Source of the DNA: Fontisphaera persica
GTDB lineage: Bacteria; Verrucomicrobiota; Verrucomicrobiia; Limisphaerales; Fontisphaeraceae
Length of the DNA: 64,000 nt
Reading direction: 5' to 3'
Assembly (NCBI RefSeq): GCF_024832785.1
Contig: NZ_CP116615.1
Coordinates: 1 to 64,000 of the forward strand
In this document: positions 56,945-64,000 of the stretch, one piece after another
How positions within the stretch are numbered: the stretch's first letter is position 1
Layout: each line of letters begins with the position of its first letter
The notes under the pieces: generated by a model
Database searches by the model: none
Seen by the model: only the letters and a program-made list of their open reading frames with translations
Told to the model about the DNA's origin: nothing
Made by a program: the position numbers and the translations under genes

Positions 56945-58120
56945 TTATAGGCTGAAAACGTGAATGGCGTTGTCCCCTGGGTTGAGCAGATAAATGGTAT
57001 TATTATCCGCACTGATGGCCACGGTGGCTCGCACGCAGCCGCTTTTGTAAGTGGGCAAGGCCAGCACGCCAACGAATTGGCCTGTGGCCGTGAAACGTTT
57101 GACCACTACCGGCGGGCCGGATTCCGCCGCCAGAATATCCCCGTTGGGGGCGAAACAGAGGTTTTTCGGCTCGCAGCACCCCCCGAAGCCATCGGCCGCA
57201 ACGAGGTCCGACCGGCCAAAACTCGATACCATGGTCCCATTGGGTTGATAGCATTCCACCTTGTGCTTCCCGTTGTGGGCCACCCACAGCTTTCCGTCAT
57301 GGCCACGGATGTCCATTTGTCCGCAACAGCCGGACAAGCGGGTTATCACTGCCTTGGGCTGGGACAAGCGGGCATCCACCTTCCACACCATGTAGCCAAA
57401 GGCCGCCGGGGAGGGGGTGGCGACAAATAAATCCCGTCCTACCACCGCCAGGCCGGTGACATCACCACGCCGTTTTTCCACCGATTTCTGGGCTTCTTGC
57501 AGCATGCGCTCCAAATCCGCCTTCGGAAGGTGGGGATTCATTTCTGCATACTCTTTGCGCAGGCGCTGCAGCTCTTCCTTCATCTGGGCTTTCCATTTAT
57601 TCTGTTCTTCAGCGGGCACTTGCAGGGCTGGGACGGGCTTTTCTTCAAGGATTTTATGCTCAGAACTGAGTTTGCAGAGCTTGCCCCCGCCGCCCACGTA
57701 AATAAAGCCCTGGTCGTCCGTGCAAACCGCCTGGGGATTAAATGGCAACGGCACCTTCTTCACCAGTTTGCCGGAGGGGGTAAGCACTTGCAGCTCGCAG
57801 ACGCCCTTGTCTTTTACCTCGCTGAGGCCGACGCACACCAGGAGCTGGCCATCGCGGCTCAGGCAGAAGTTGTTGACCGAGCCGCCCTTGACGGTGACTT
57901 TGATGGGTTTTTCTTCCTTGTATTTGGGTTTCCAGGCAGAGTCGGCGTTGCGGGCTTTTTCCAATTTTCTGGCCTGCTGCAAAAAGCCCTCTTCCTCTGC
58001 GGCGCGGGCCGCCGGTGGCACAACGGGAACACCCCACAACAGGAGGAGGCAGGCGCTGATGATAGGAGGAAACTCCGCACCCCAAGGGCGCAGCCACGGA
58101 AGGAAACACCTTTTAGACAT
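56945..58120 (-). CDS. exported cysteine-rich NHL-like propeller protein
   Basis: A 391-residue protein. It has a long N-region signal (about 1-40, hydrophobic IISACLLLLWGVPVV) and then propeller-type repeats: SVNNFCLSRDGQLLVCVG, NPQAVCTDDQGFIYVGGGGK, LVAADGFGGCCEPKNLCFAP, NGDILAAESGPPVVVKRFTA. A helical charged insertion (NKWKAQMKEELQRLRKEYAE and following, about 170-220) interrupts the blades. More than ten Cys, including two CC pairs (SGCCGQMDIRGHDG and GGCCEPKNLC), suggest metal or disulfide sites. ATG at 58120 is preferred over a TTG at 58132. First gene of the minus-strand pair, diverging from fabG. Confidence 0.7.
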   Translation of the reverse strand: MSKRCFLPWLRPWGAEFPPIISACLLLLWGVPVVPPAARAAEEEGFLQQARKLEKARNADSAWKPKYKEEKPIKVTVKGGSVNNFCLSRDGQLLVCVGLSEVKDKGVCELQVLTPSGKLVKKVPLPFNPQAVCTDDQGFIYVGGGGKLCKLSSEHKILEEKPVPALQVPAEEQNKWKAQMKEELQRLRKEYAEMNPHLPKADLERMLQEAQKSVEKRRGDVTGLAVVGRDLFVATPSPAAFGYMVWKVDARLSQPKAVITRLSGCCGQMDIRGHDGKLWVAHNGKHKVECYQPNGTMVSSFGRSDLVAADGFGGCCEPKNLCFAPNGDILAAESGPPVVVKRFTATGQFVGVLALPTYKSGCVRATVAISADNNTIYLLNPGDNAIHVFSL

Positions 58121-58300
58121 GGTGGGAATCAACCGATGTTTAATTTTTGGACCTTACACACGCTTCACCCCCAGGAGAAGCATGGGCCGACTTTCATTAG
58201 CTTTGACCCGCTTTATACCTGAACGTTCAACGGAGAGAAAGTCTTGTTTTCAACTTTCCGCTTGTGCCCCGGCGCGGCTTGGGGCTTTATCTGGGGCGTT

Positions 58301-59044
58301 ATGCAACTCTTGGAAAATCAAGTGGCAGTGGTGACCGGCGCCGGGCGCGGCATTGGCCAGGCCATCGCTTTGAAACTGGCCGGGGCCGGCGCTGATGTGG
58401 CCGTGGTGGATGTGAAGCTCGAATTCACCCAGGAAACGGTGGACAAAATCAAAGCGCTGGGTCGGCGGGCCTGGGGCTATGCCGCCAACGTGGCCTCCGC
58501 GGCGGAGGTCAAGGCGGCGGCCGACCAAATCCTGGCCGATGCCGGCAAGGTGGACATCCTGGTGAACAACGCCGGCATCACCCGCGACACCCTGCTCATG
58601 CGCATGAGCGAGGAAGATTGGGATGCCGTGCTGGACATCAACCTGAAGGGCACGTTTTTGTTCACGCAGGCCTTTTGCCGGAGCTTTTTGAAGCAGCGCT
58701 CCGGACGCATCATCAACATTGCCTCGGTGATTGGCCTCATGGGCAATGCAGGGCAGTGCAACTACGGCGCCAGCAAGGCGGGCGTCATTGGCTTCACCAA
58801 GTCGGCGGCCCGTGAGTTTGCCAGCCGGGGCATCACCGTCAACGCCCTGGCGCCGGGCTTCATTCAGACCGCCATGACCGATAAATTGACCGCCGAGCAG
58901 AAGGAAGCCATCCTCAAGAATGTCCCCTTGGGCACGCTGGGGCAACCGGAGGATGTGGCGGAGGCGGTGCTGTTCTTCGCCAGTCCGGGCGCGCGGTATA
59001 TCACCGGCCAGGTGCTGGCCGTGGATGGTGGTCTGGCGATGTAA
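58301..59044 (+). CDS. fabG: 3-oxoacyl-[acyl-carrier-protein] reductase
   Basis: A 247-residue classical SDR. It has cofactor motif VVTGAGRGIGQAIALKLA, NNAGITRD, the catalytic triad Ser in IINIASVIGLMGN with Y-G-A-S-K-A-G, and NALAPGFIQTAMTDKL, typical of FabG. It reduces 3-ketoacyl-ACP in fatty acid elongation. ATG at 58301 without SD. It leads the fabG-acpP-fabF cluster with acpP 196 bp on. Confidence 0.95.
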   Translation: MQLLENQVAVVTGAGRGIGQAIALKLAGAGADVAVVDVKLEFTQETVDKIKALGRRAWGYAANVASAAEVKAAADQILADAGKVDILVNNAGITRDTLLMRMSEEDWDAVLDINLKGTFLFTQAFCRSFLKQRSGRIINIASVIGLMGNAGQCNYGASKAGVIGFTKSAAREFASRGITVNALAPGFIQTAMTDKLTAEQKEAILKNVPLGTLGQPEDVAEAVLFFASPGARYITGQVLAVDGGLAM

Positions 59045-59177
59045 AATTTTCACAAAATACCGCTGGACAGATGAGCCGCCCCCCATTAGACAAGTCGCCG
59101 GCAATGCGAATAATGCGCAGCGAGCCTGATGGATTGCGCCGCGTAAAACCGCACCGGAAAAAAGCAAAAATGTTGGC

Positions 59178-59205
59178 TTGACGGGCCGGGAGCGGCTGGC
59201 ATAGA
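59178..59205 (+). promoter_or_regulatory. possible promoter for acpP
   Basis: TTGACG (59178-59183), 16-bp spacer, CATAGA (59200-59205), 35 nt before the acpP ATG. The -35 is good, the -10 weak. A separate promoter would explain the long fabG-acpP gap. Confidence 0.4.
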
Positions 59206-59240
59206 GACAACTGACATTTAACAACGAACGGAGAATACCG

Positions 59241-59483
59241 ATGGCTGACAAACCAGTAGAAACACGGGTCAAGGAAATCATCGTCGAGCAATTAGGCGTG
59301 AATCCTGACGAAGTGACGAGCGACGCGAAAATCGTGGACGATTTGGGCGCAGACTCACTCGACATTGTCGAGCTGGTCATGGCGCTGGAGGAGGAATTTG
59401 GCAGCGAAATCCCTGACGAAGAGGCCGAGAAGCTGCAAACCGTTGGGGATGTCATCAAGTACATCGAAGACATCAAGAAATAA
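59241..59483 (+). CDS. acpP: acyl carrier protein
   Basis: An 80-residue acidic [23 protein letters not shown] carries the phosphopantetheine Ser in [23 protein letters not shown] is the recognition helix III region. A GGAG lies upstream of the ATG. An intrinsic terminator follows 18 nt after the stop. Confidence 0.97.
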   Translation: MADKPVETRVKEIIVEQLGVNPDEVTSDAKIVDDLGADSLDIVELVMALEEEFGSEIPDEEAEKLQTVGDVIKYIEDIKK

Positions 59484-59501
59484 CCGGCTGGAAATTTCAC
59501 G

Positions 59502-59544
59502 GGGCAGCTCTGGCTGGGATTAGCCCTGGCTGCCCTTTTATTTT
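59502..59544 (+). terminator. intrinsic terminator between acpP and fabF, abutting the fabF start
   Basis: Outer stem GGGCAGC/GCTGCCC (59502-59508 with 59529-59535), inner stem GGCT/AGCC, then TTTTATTTT at 59536-59544 directly followed by the fabF ATG. It would leave most transcripts as a short acpP message and also mask the fabF initiation region. Confidence 0.78.
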
Positions 59545-60804
59545 ATGGCAAGCAGTTGGTCCGACCGCCGTGTCGTCATCACAGGCTTGGGGGTGGTTAC
59601 GCCCTTGGGGCATGACCCGCAGACGCTGTGGCAAAATGTGGTTTCCGGCCAGTGCGGCATTGACCGCATCACGGCCTTTGACCCCGCGGAGTTTGACTGC
59701 CAGATTGCGGCGGAGGTCAAAAATTTTGACCCTTCCCCGGCCTTTCCCTCGCCCAAGGAAGCCAAGCGTTCGGACCGCTTTGCCCAATTTGGCGTCTATG
59801 CCGCCTGGCAGGCGTTGCGGGATTCGGGGCTGGACCTGGAGCGGGTGAACCGTGATGAAATTGGCGTGTTCATCGGCTCGGGCATCGGCGGCCTGCACAC
59901 CACGGCTGAGCAGCACAAGGTGTTGCTCTCCCGCGGCCCCGGGCGGGTTTCGCCCTTCATGATTCCCATGCTCATCTTGAACATGGCTTCGGGCATGTTC
60001 TCGATGTACTACAAATTGCGCGGCCCCAACGTGGCCACCTGCTCCGCCTGCGCCACTTCCACCCACGCGGTGGGCGAGGCGTGGCGCACCATCAAAATGG
60101 GTGATGCCCAGGCCATCTTTGCCGGCGGCAGCGAGGCCACCATTGTGCCTCTGGGCATCAGCGGCTTCTGCGCCATGCGCGCCATGAGCACCCGCAATCA
60201 TGAGCCGAAAAAAGCTTCGCGCCCCTTTGATGCGGAGCGCGATGGTTTTGTGATGGGCGAAGGCGCCGCCGTGGTGCTCATGGAGGAATTGGAGCATGCC
60301 AAGGCCCGCGGGGCCAAGATTTACGCGGAAGTTGTGGGGTACGGCAACACGGCGGACGCTTATCATCTGAGCGCCCCCGCCCCGGGAGGCGAAGGCGCCG
60401 CCCGTTGCATGGCCATGGCGTTGCGCAGCGCGGGATTGCGCACGGAAGACATTGATTACATCAACGCGCATGGCACGGCCACCCCCAGCGGGGATGTGGC
60501 GGAAACCCAGGCCATCAAGACGGTGTTTGGCGAGCATGCCCGCAAAATCGCGGTCAATTCCACCAAAGGCGCCACCGGCCACATGCTGGGTGCAGCAGGG
60601 GCCACGGAGCTGGTCATCAGCATCCTGGCCATGCAAAACCAGGTCTCCCCGCCCACCATCAACCTGGAAAAACCGGACCCGGAGTGTGATTTGGATTACG
60701 TGCCCAACACGGCGCGCGAGATGCGCATTCGGGCGCTCCTGAACAATTCCTTCGGTTTCGGCGGCCACAATGCCACGGTGGCCGTGCGCCAGTTCAACGG
60801 CTAA
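59545..60804 (+). CDS. fabF: 3-oxoacyl-[acyl-carrier-protein] synthase II
   Basis: A 419-residue KAS II. It has the N-terminal RRVVITGLGVVTPLGHDPQT, the active-site Cys in NVATCSACATSTHAVGEA, and the two catalytic His in NAHGTATPSGDVAETQ and NSTKGATGHMLGAAGATELV, with the gating end NNSFGFGGHNATV. Condenses malonyl-ACP with acyl-ACP. The start codon sits right after the T-run of the preceding terminator, so no SD is present. It converges with leuC. Confidence 0.97.
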   Translation: MASSWSDRRVVITGLGVVTPLGHDPQTLWQNVVSGQCGIDRITAFDPAEFDCQIAAEVKNFDPSPAFPSPKEAKRSDRFAQFGVYAAWQALRDSGLDLERVNRDEIGVFIGSGIGGLHTTAEQHKVLLSRGPGRVSPFMIPMLILNMASGMFSMYYKLRGPNVATCSACATSTHAVGEAWRTIKMGDAQAIFAGGSEATIVPLGISGFCAMRAMSTRNHEPKKASRPFDAERDGFVMGEGAAVVLMEELEHAKARGAKIYAEVVGYGNTADAYHLSAPAPGGEGAARCMAMALRSAGLRTEDIDYINAHGTATPSGDVAETQAIKTVFGEHARKIAVNSTKGATGHMLGAAGATELVISILAMQNQVSPPTINLEKPDPECDLDYVPNTAREMRIRALLNNSFGFGGHNATVAVRQFNG

Positions 60805-60828
60805 CCCGCGCCTTCCTCTTTTAAGGGG

Positions 60829-60859
60829 GCCTGAGTTTAAGCAATACAAAGGCTCAGGC
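60829..60859. terminator. weak hairpin between convergent fabF and leuC
   Basis: GCCTGAG (60829-60835) with CTCAGGC (60853-60859) around a 17-nt loop, with short T-rich stretches on either side. It could act as a weak bidirectional terminator. Confidence 0.35.
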
Positions 60860-60959
60860 AGGGGCGGCTTTTCTTTGCCCTAATTCCAAGGCCTTTTGCC
60901 TCCGGCAATCCCCCGGCTTGTGAGACAACGGCTTTGGCTCAGGTTACAGCGCGGACGGC

Positions 60960-62327
60960 TTAAAGGTACTCCCGCGGGTCAGTGATGCGTCCGGTCAGGG
61001 CGCTGGCAGCCACGGTGGCCGGGCTGGCGAGAAAGACCTGGCTTTCCTTATGGCCCATGCGGCCGGGGAAATTGCGGTTGGTGGCGCTGATGCACTTCAT
61101 GGGCTTGTTGATGCGCCCAAAGGTATCCACCGGCCCGCCCAGACAGGCCGCGCAACCGGCGTTTTCGGTCATCATCACGCCGGCCTCCACCAGGATTTGC
61201 CAGATGGACTTGTCGCCCCAGCGGGTGGTTTGCAGGTCCCGCACAATTTCCGGGGTGGCGGGCACGCCGAAGGTGTCAATGACCACTTTGCGTCCGCGGA
61301 TGATGCGGGCAAACTCCACAAAGTCGCTGGTTTTGCCGCCAGTGCAGGAGCCGATGTAAGCGCGGTCCAGCTTGATGTGCTCCAGTTCCTTGGCCAGCTT
61401 GCGTTGGCCGGGGTCGGGATGGCAGGCCACGGTAGGCTCCAGTTTGCTCAAATCCACCACCAGCTCGTAAATAAACTTCTGGTCCTTGTCCGGCTCCACC
61501 GGCTCGTAGGTGGTTTTGGTGCCATTAAGACGGGTGCGGTTTTCCACATATTCCGCCGTGCGGGCGTCAAACTCAAAAATGCCATTTTTCCCGCCGGCTT
61601 CGATGGCCATGTTGGCGATGGTCATGCGGTCGTCCATGGAGAGGCTGGCCACGCCGGGGCCGTCAAATTGCATGGCGCGGTAGGTGGCGCCGTCAAAGCC
61701 GATTTCGCCGATGATATGCAGGATGATATCCTTGGCCATGACGCCCGGCTGCAAACGGCCCTCAAAGCGGAAGTGCATGGTTTCCGGCACTTTGAGCAGC
61801 AGTTTGCCGGTGCCCATGACGAAGCCGGCGTCCGTGTTGCCGATGCCCGTGGCAAACTCGTTGAAGGCGCCGGCGGTGCAGGTATGGCTGTCGGTGCCAA
61901 ACAAGACTTCGCCGGGGCGGGTGTGGCCCTTTTGGGGGAGGGCGCTGTGGCAGACGCCGGCATATTGGGAACCATACTGGCGCACAAAATGGCCTTTGGC
62001 CGGGTCAAACTGCCAGTTGCCATTGGGGTCATCAATGACATCGTAGAAATAAATCAGGCCCTGTTCTTTGACAAACTGCCGCAGCAGATTCACGTTGCGG
62101 TTGGAGTTGGAGTCCGCGGTGAAAATGTAATGGTCGGGAATGATGACCACCTTGGTGCGGTCCCAAACTTTGGCGTCCGGGCCAAATTCACGCTTGAATA
62201 CCCCAATCGTGCCCGGCCCGCACACATCGTGGGTCATGAGCACGTCCGCGTTTACCCAGACATTTTCCCCTGCCTGCACCCGGGCTTTGCCCGCGGCCCG
62301 GGCCAACACTTTTTCCGTCAACGTCAT
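60960..62327 (-). CDS. 3-isopropylmalate dehydratase large subunit-type hydro-lyase
   Basis: A 455-residue aconitase-superfamily large subunit (LeuC/HacA type). It has the substrate and cluster motifs GTDSHTCTAGAFNEFATGIG, GSCTGGKTSDFVEF (first Cys) and ENAGCAACLGG (CxxC), giving the three Cys that hold a 4Fe-4S cluster. LeuC in leucine synthesis is likely. Homoaconitase is possible, since the small subunit is not adjacent to settle it. It diverges from the UDP-glucuronate epimerase gene; its promoter ends 9 nt before the ATG. Confidence 0.87.
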   Translation of the reverse strand: MTLTEKVLARAAGKARVQAGENVWVNADVLMTHDVCGPGTIGVFKREFGPDAKVWDRTKVVIIPDHYIFTADSNSNRNVNLLRQFVKEQGLIYFYDVIDDPNGNWQFDPAKGHFVRQYGSQYAGVCHSALPQKGHTRPGEVLFGTDSHTCTAGAFNEFATGIGNTDAGFVMGTGKLLLKVPETMHFRFEGRLQPGVMAKDIILHIIGEIGFDGATYRAMQFDGPGVASLSMDDRMTIANMAIEAGGKNGIFEFDARTAEYVENRTRLNGTKTTYEPVEPDKDQKFIYELVVDLSKLEPTVACHPDPGQRKLAKELEHIKLDRAYIGSCTGGKTSDFVEFARIIRGRKVVIDTFGVPATPEIVRDLQTTRWGDKSIWQILVEAGVMMTENAGCAACLGGPVDTFGRINKPMKCISATNRNFPGRMGHKESQVFLASPATVAASALTGRITDPREYL

Positions 62328-62336
62328 AGCGCGGTA

Positions 62337-62365
62337 AATCTAACGTTGCCCGTGCCCCCGCGCAA
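62337..62365 (-). promoter_or_regulatory. promoter of the leuC-type gene, probably leaderless
   Basis: On the minus strand TTGCGC (62365-62360), 17-bp spacer, TAGATT (62342-62337), then 9 nt to the ATG at 62327. Confidence 0.55.
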
Positions 62366-62481
62366 CAGCAATGACGCCTGCCCGACTGCGGCTGAGGGTG
62401 GGGCGGATGTCTTTTTTCGTCCTTGTCGGCAGTTTCGGGGGGGGCGCACAGGCAGAGGGGGGAGAACAGCGGCCCGGCGGC

Positions 62482-62510
62482 TCGACAGGCGGCGGCCCGA
62501 CAGTTATTCT
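62482..62510 (+). promoter_or_regulatory. promoter of the UDP-glucuronate epimerase gene, probably leaderless
   Basis: TCGACA (62482-62487), 17-bp spacer, TATTCT (62505-62510), then 6 nt to the ATG at 62517. Transcription would begin at the start codon. Confidence 0.5.
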
Positions 62511-62516
62511 CCGCCC

Positions 62517-63470
62517 ATGAACTTTCTGGTCACCGGCGGCGCGGGTTTTATTGGCTCTCATGTGTGCGAGGCGCTCCTGCAGCGAGGGCATGCCGTATGG
62601 GCGCTGGACGACTTGAACGATTTTTACGCGCCCGCCCTGAAGCAGGCCAATTTACGGGCCTTGCAGGCGTTGGGCCGGGACTTTGAGTTTGTGCAGGGGG
62701 ACATCACCGATGCGGAAACACTGGAGGAGGTATTCAGCTTTGCCCCCTTTGACCAGGTGATTCACCTGGCGGCGCGCGCCGGCGTACGGCCCAGCCTGCA
62801 GCAACCCGCCCTGTACCTGCGGGTGAACGTGGAGGGCACGGCCCTGTTGTTGGAAGCGGCGCGGCGGCACAAGGTGCGCAAAATCATCATGGCCTCCTCT
62901 TCCTCGGTGTACGGAATCAATGCCCGGGTGCCGTTCAGCGAGAGTGACCCCATCTTTACGCCCATCAGCCCTTACGCCGCCAGCAAGCTGGCGTGCGAAG
63001 CCCTGGGGCATGTGTATCATCATGTTTATGGGATGGATGTGGTGATGCTCCGGTTTTTCACGGTGTATGGTCCGCGCCAGCGGCCGGACCTTGCCATTCA
63101 CAAATTCGCGCGCCTGATGCGGGACGGCCAGCCCATCCCGGTCTATGGGGACGGCTCTACAGCCCGGGATTATACCTACATCACCGACACGGTCTCAGGT
63201 GTGCTGGCCTGCACGGAAAAAGAGTTTGGTTACGAAATCATCAACCTGGGCGAATCGCAGACCGTGACCCTCAACCGGCTGATTGAAGTTTTGGAGCAAG
63301 AAATGGGGGTGAAGGCGGTCATAGACTGGCAACCGCCGCAGGCCGGAGATGTGCCGATTACCTATGCCAACGTGGAAAAAGCCCAACGCCTTTTGGGTTA
63401 TGCGCCTCAGGTGAAAATCGAGGAGGGCATTCGCCGGTTTGTGGCGTGGTTTAAGACCACCCAAGGTTAA
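62517..63470 (+). CDS. UDP-glucuronate 4-epimerase (NAD-dependent)
   Basis: A 317-residue extended SDR. It has MNFLVTGGAGFIGSHVCEAL, a D-D-L-N-D-F-Y adenosine loop typical of the UDP-glucuronate 4-epimerase/CapI group, HLAARAGVRPSLQQP, the catalytic Ser in MASSSSVYG and Tyr-x-x-x-Lys in SPYAASKLACE, then RFFTVYGPRQRPDLAI. It makes UDP-galacturonate for surface polysaccharide. UDP-glucose 4-epimerase is the main alternative. The frame is open far upstream as the antisense of leuC, so the ATG at 62517 is the real start. The stop overlaps that of the convergent flavodoxin gene in TTAA. Confidence 0.9.
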   Translation: MNFLVTGGAGFIGSHVCEALLQRGHAVWALDDLNDFYAPALKQANLRALQALGRDFEFVQGDITDAETLEEVFSFAPFDQVIHLAARAGVRPSLQQPALYLRVNVEGTALLLEAARRHKVRKIIMASSSSVYGINARVPFSESDPIFTPISPYAASKLACEALGHVYHHVYGMDVVMLRFFTVYGPRQRPDLAIHKFARLMRDGQPIPVYGDGSTARDYTYITDTVSGVLACTEKEFGYEIINLGESQTVTLNRLIEVLEQEMGVKAVIDWQPPQAGDVPITYANVEKAQRLLGYAPQVKIEEGIRRFVAWFKTTQG

Positions 63471-64000
63471 CCTGCCGTCAGGCCGGCCAGCCGCAGGACC
63501 ACTTGCGCCACCCGCGCGCCCGTCTTGCGGGCGGAATCCAATCCCACTTCGTCTGTGCTGATGTCGTCCTTGCTGGCCACAAGGGTGCCGCCCAGGTAGG
63601 CTGGCGAGTTGCCGCCCACGATGAACATGTTGAAGCTAATCATGGCGGCCTGAATTTGTTGAATGATCAGCTCCTGGCCACCGTTGCGATTGCCCGCCAC
63701 TGCCACTACCCCCACCGGTTTGTTGGCAAACACATTCTTGGGGTCACGCAGGGCATAGCAGCGCTCGATGAATGCCTTGCACAATGCACTCATGGTGCGG
63801 AAATAAGAGGGGGAGCCAATAATCAACCCGCCAAAAGCTGGATCGGTAAATTTGGCCATCAATGGATTGAAATCGTCGTTGATGGGCGTGGGTGAATGCC
63901 CATGGATGTTCAGCCCGCCCAAATCCAGCAGCTCAGTTTGGATGCGGGCGTCCACGGCCCGCGCAGCTTCCAGCGCCGCCTGCACGGCTTTGGCAGTGGT
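63467..64000 (-). CDS. flavodoxin/NADPH-dependent FMN reductase family protein (5' end outside window)
   Basis: The visible 177 residues lack the N-terminal phosphate loop, which lies beyond the window edge; the first visible residues TAKAVQAALEAARAVDARI are an early helix of the fold. Seen: GGLIIGSPSYFRTMSALCKAFIERC (second flavin loop) and NKPVGVVAVAGNRNGGQELI (third). It may be an NAD(P)H:quinone or multimeric flavodoxin-type reductase. TAA stop at 63469-63467. Confidence 0.82.
   Translation of the reverse strand, partial: TTAKAVQAALEAARAVDARIQTELLDLGGLNIHGHSPTPINDDFNPLMAKFTDPAFGGLIIGSPSYFRTMSALCKAFIERCYALRDPKNVFANKPVGVVAVAGNRNGGQELIIQQIQAAMISFNMFIVGGNSPAYLGGTLVASKDDISTDEVGLDSARKTGARVAQVVLRLAGLTAG

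Noticed and set aside
60829-60859. Strong bidirectional terminator between fabF and leuC
   Set aside because: Only a 7-bp stem with a 17-nt loop and short T stretches; kept as a weak hairpin only.
61050-62516. Long in-frame upstream extension of the epimerase gene, antisense to leuC
   Set aside because: The extra sequence is the reverse complement of a conserved dehydratase. The epimerase Rossmann motif starts at the ATG at 62517, which has its own promoter.

Overview
The window looks like the chromosome of a Verrucomicrobiota bacterium, probably of the Limisphaerales/Pedosphaeraceae (subdivision 3) type. This is inferred from gene content only. The evidence is the mix of exported PQQ-type propellers (one carrying EF-hands), a pilin-like protein with an H-X9-DG motif, a Tat-exported Gfo/Idh/MocA oxidoreductase, a four-helix-bundle protein carrying a palindromic 9-nt repeat, a divergent EF-Tu switch I, high GC, and many starts without a Shine-Dalgarno (SD) sequence. 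No phage, IS element, CRISPR array or rRNA gene was seen.

Region 1 (1-7232): an exported PQQ/EF-hand protein; a minus-strand run of a ROK-type kinase, a LmbE-type deacetylase and dprA; and a large membrane protein resembling a GT-C glycosyltransferase. Region 2 (7233-13828) is accessory. An 80-bp repeat occurs twice (77/80 identical), each copy 66-76 bp ahead of a gene for a signal-peptide protein. The first gene is intact and is followed by a 10-cysteine exported protein, a MauE-like membrane protein and a GT2 enzyme. The second is a truncated remnant running into another multi-spanning membrane protein and a pilin-like gene. Region 3 (13944-17165) is a compact operon for sphingoid lipid synthesis: serine palmitoyltransferase, an extended SDR (candidate 3-ketosphinganine reductase), and a PAP2/inositol-phosphorylceramide-synthase-like membrane enzyme.

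Region 4 (17175-48888) is the information-processing core in near-canonical order: tRNA-Thr, tuf, tRNA-Trp, tRNA-Ser, secE, nusG, rplKAJL, rpoBC, rpsLG, fusA, then S10-spc-alpha from rpsJ to rplQ. Adk and L30 (rpmD) are absent from their usual places, S5 and S11 have long N-terminal extensions, and most internal cistrons start after short pyrimidine-rich linkers. Intrinsic terminators lie between rpsG and fusA and after rplQ.

Region 5 (48925-64000): asnS, rho (without the N-terminal helical domain), a WYL regulator, the four-helix-bundle gene with the palindromic insertion, a Tat-exported oxidoreductase, a minus-strand pair of cysteine-rich exported propellers (one fused to a PhnD-like domain), the fatty-acid cluster fabG-acpP-fabF with a terminator abutting fabF, a leuC-type hydratase diverging from a UDP-glucuronate 4-epimerase, and the 3' part of a flavodoxin-like gene. 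asnS, leuC and the epimerase have sigma70-like promoters ending 6-9 nt before the ATG, suggesting leaderless mRNAs.

Best candidates for undescribed biology: the repeat-linked cassette (secreted protein, 10-Cys protein, MauE-like protein), the PhnD-PQQ/Cys-rich propeller pair, and the palindromic coding insertion.
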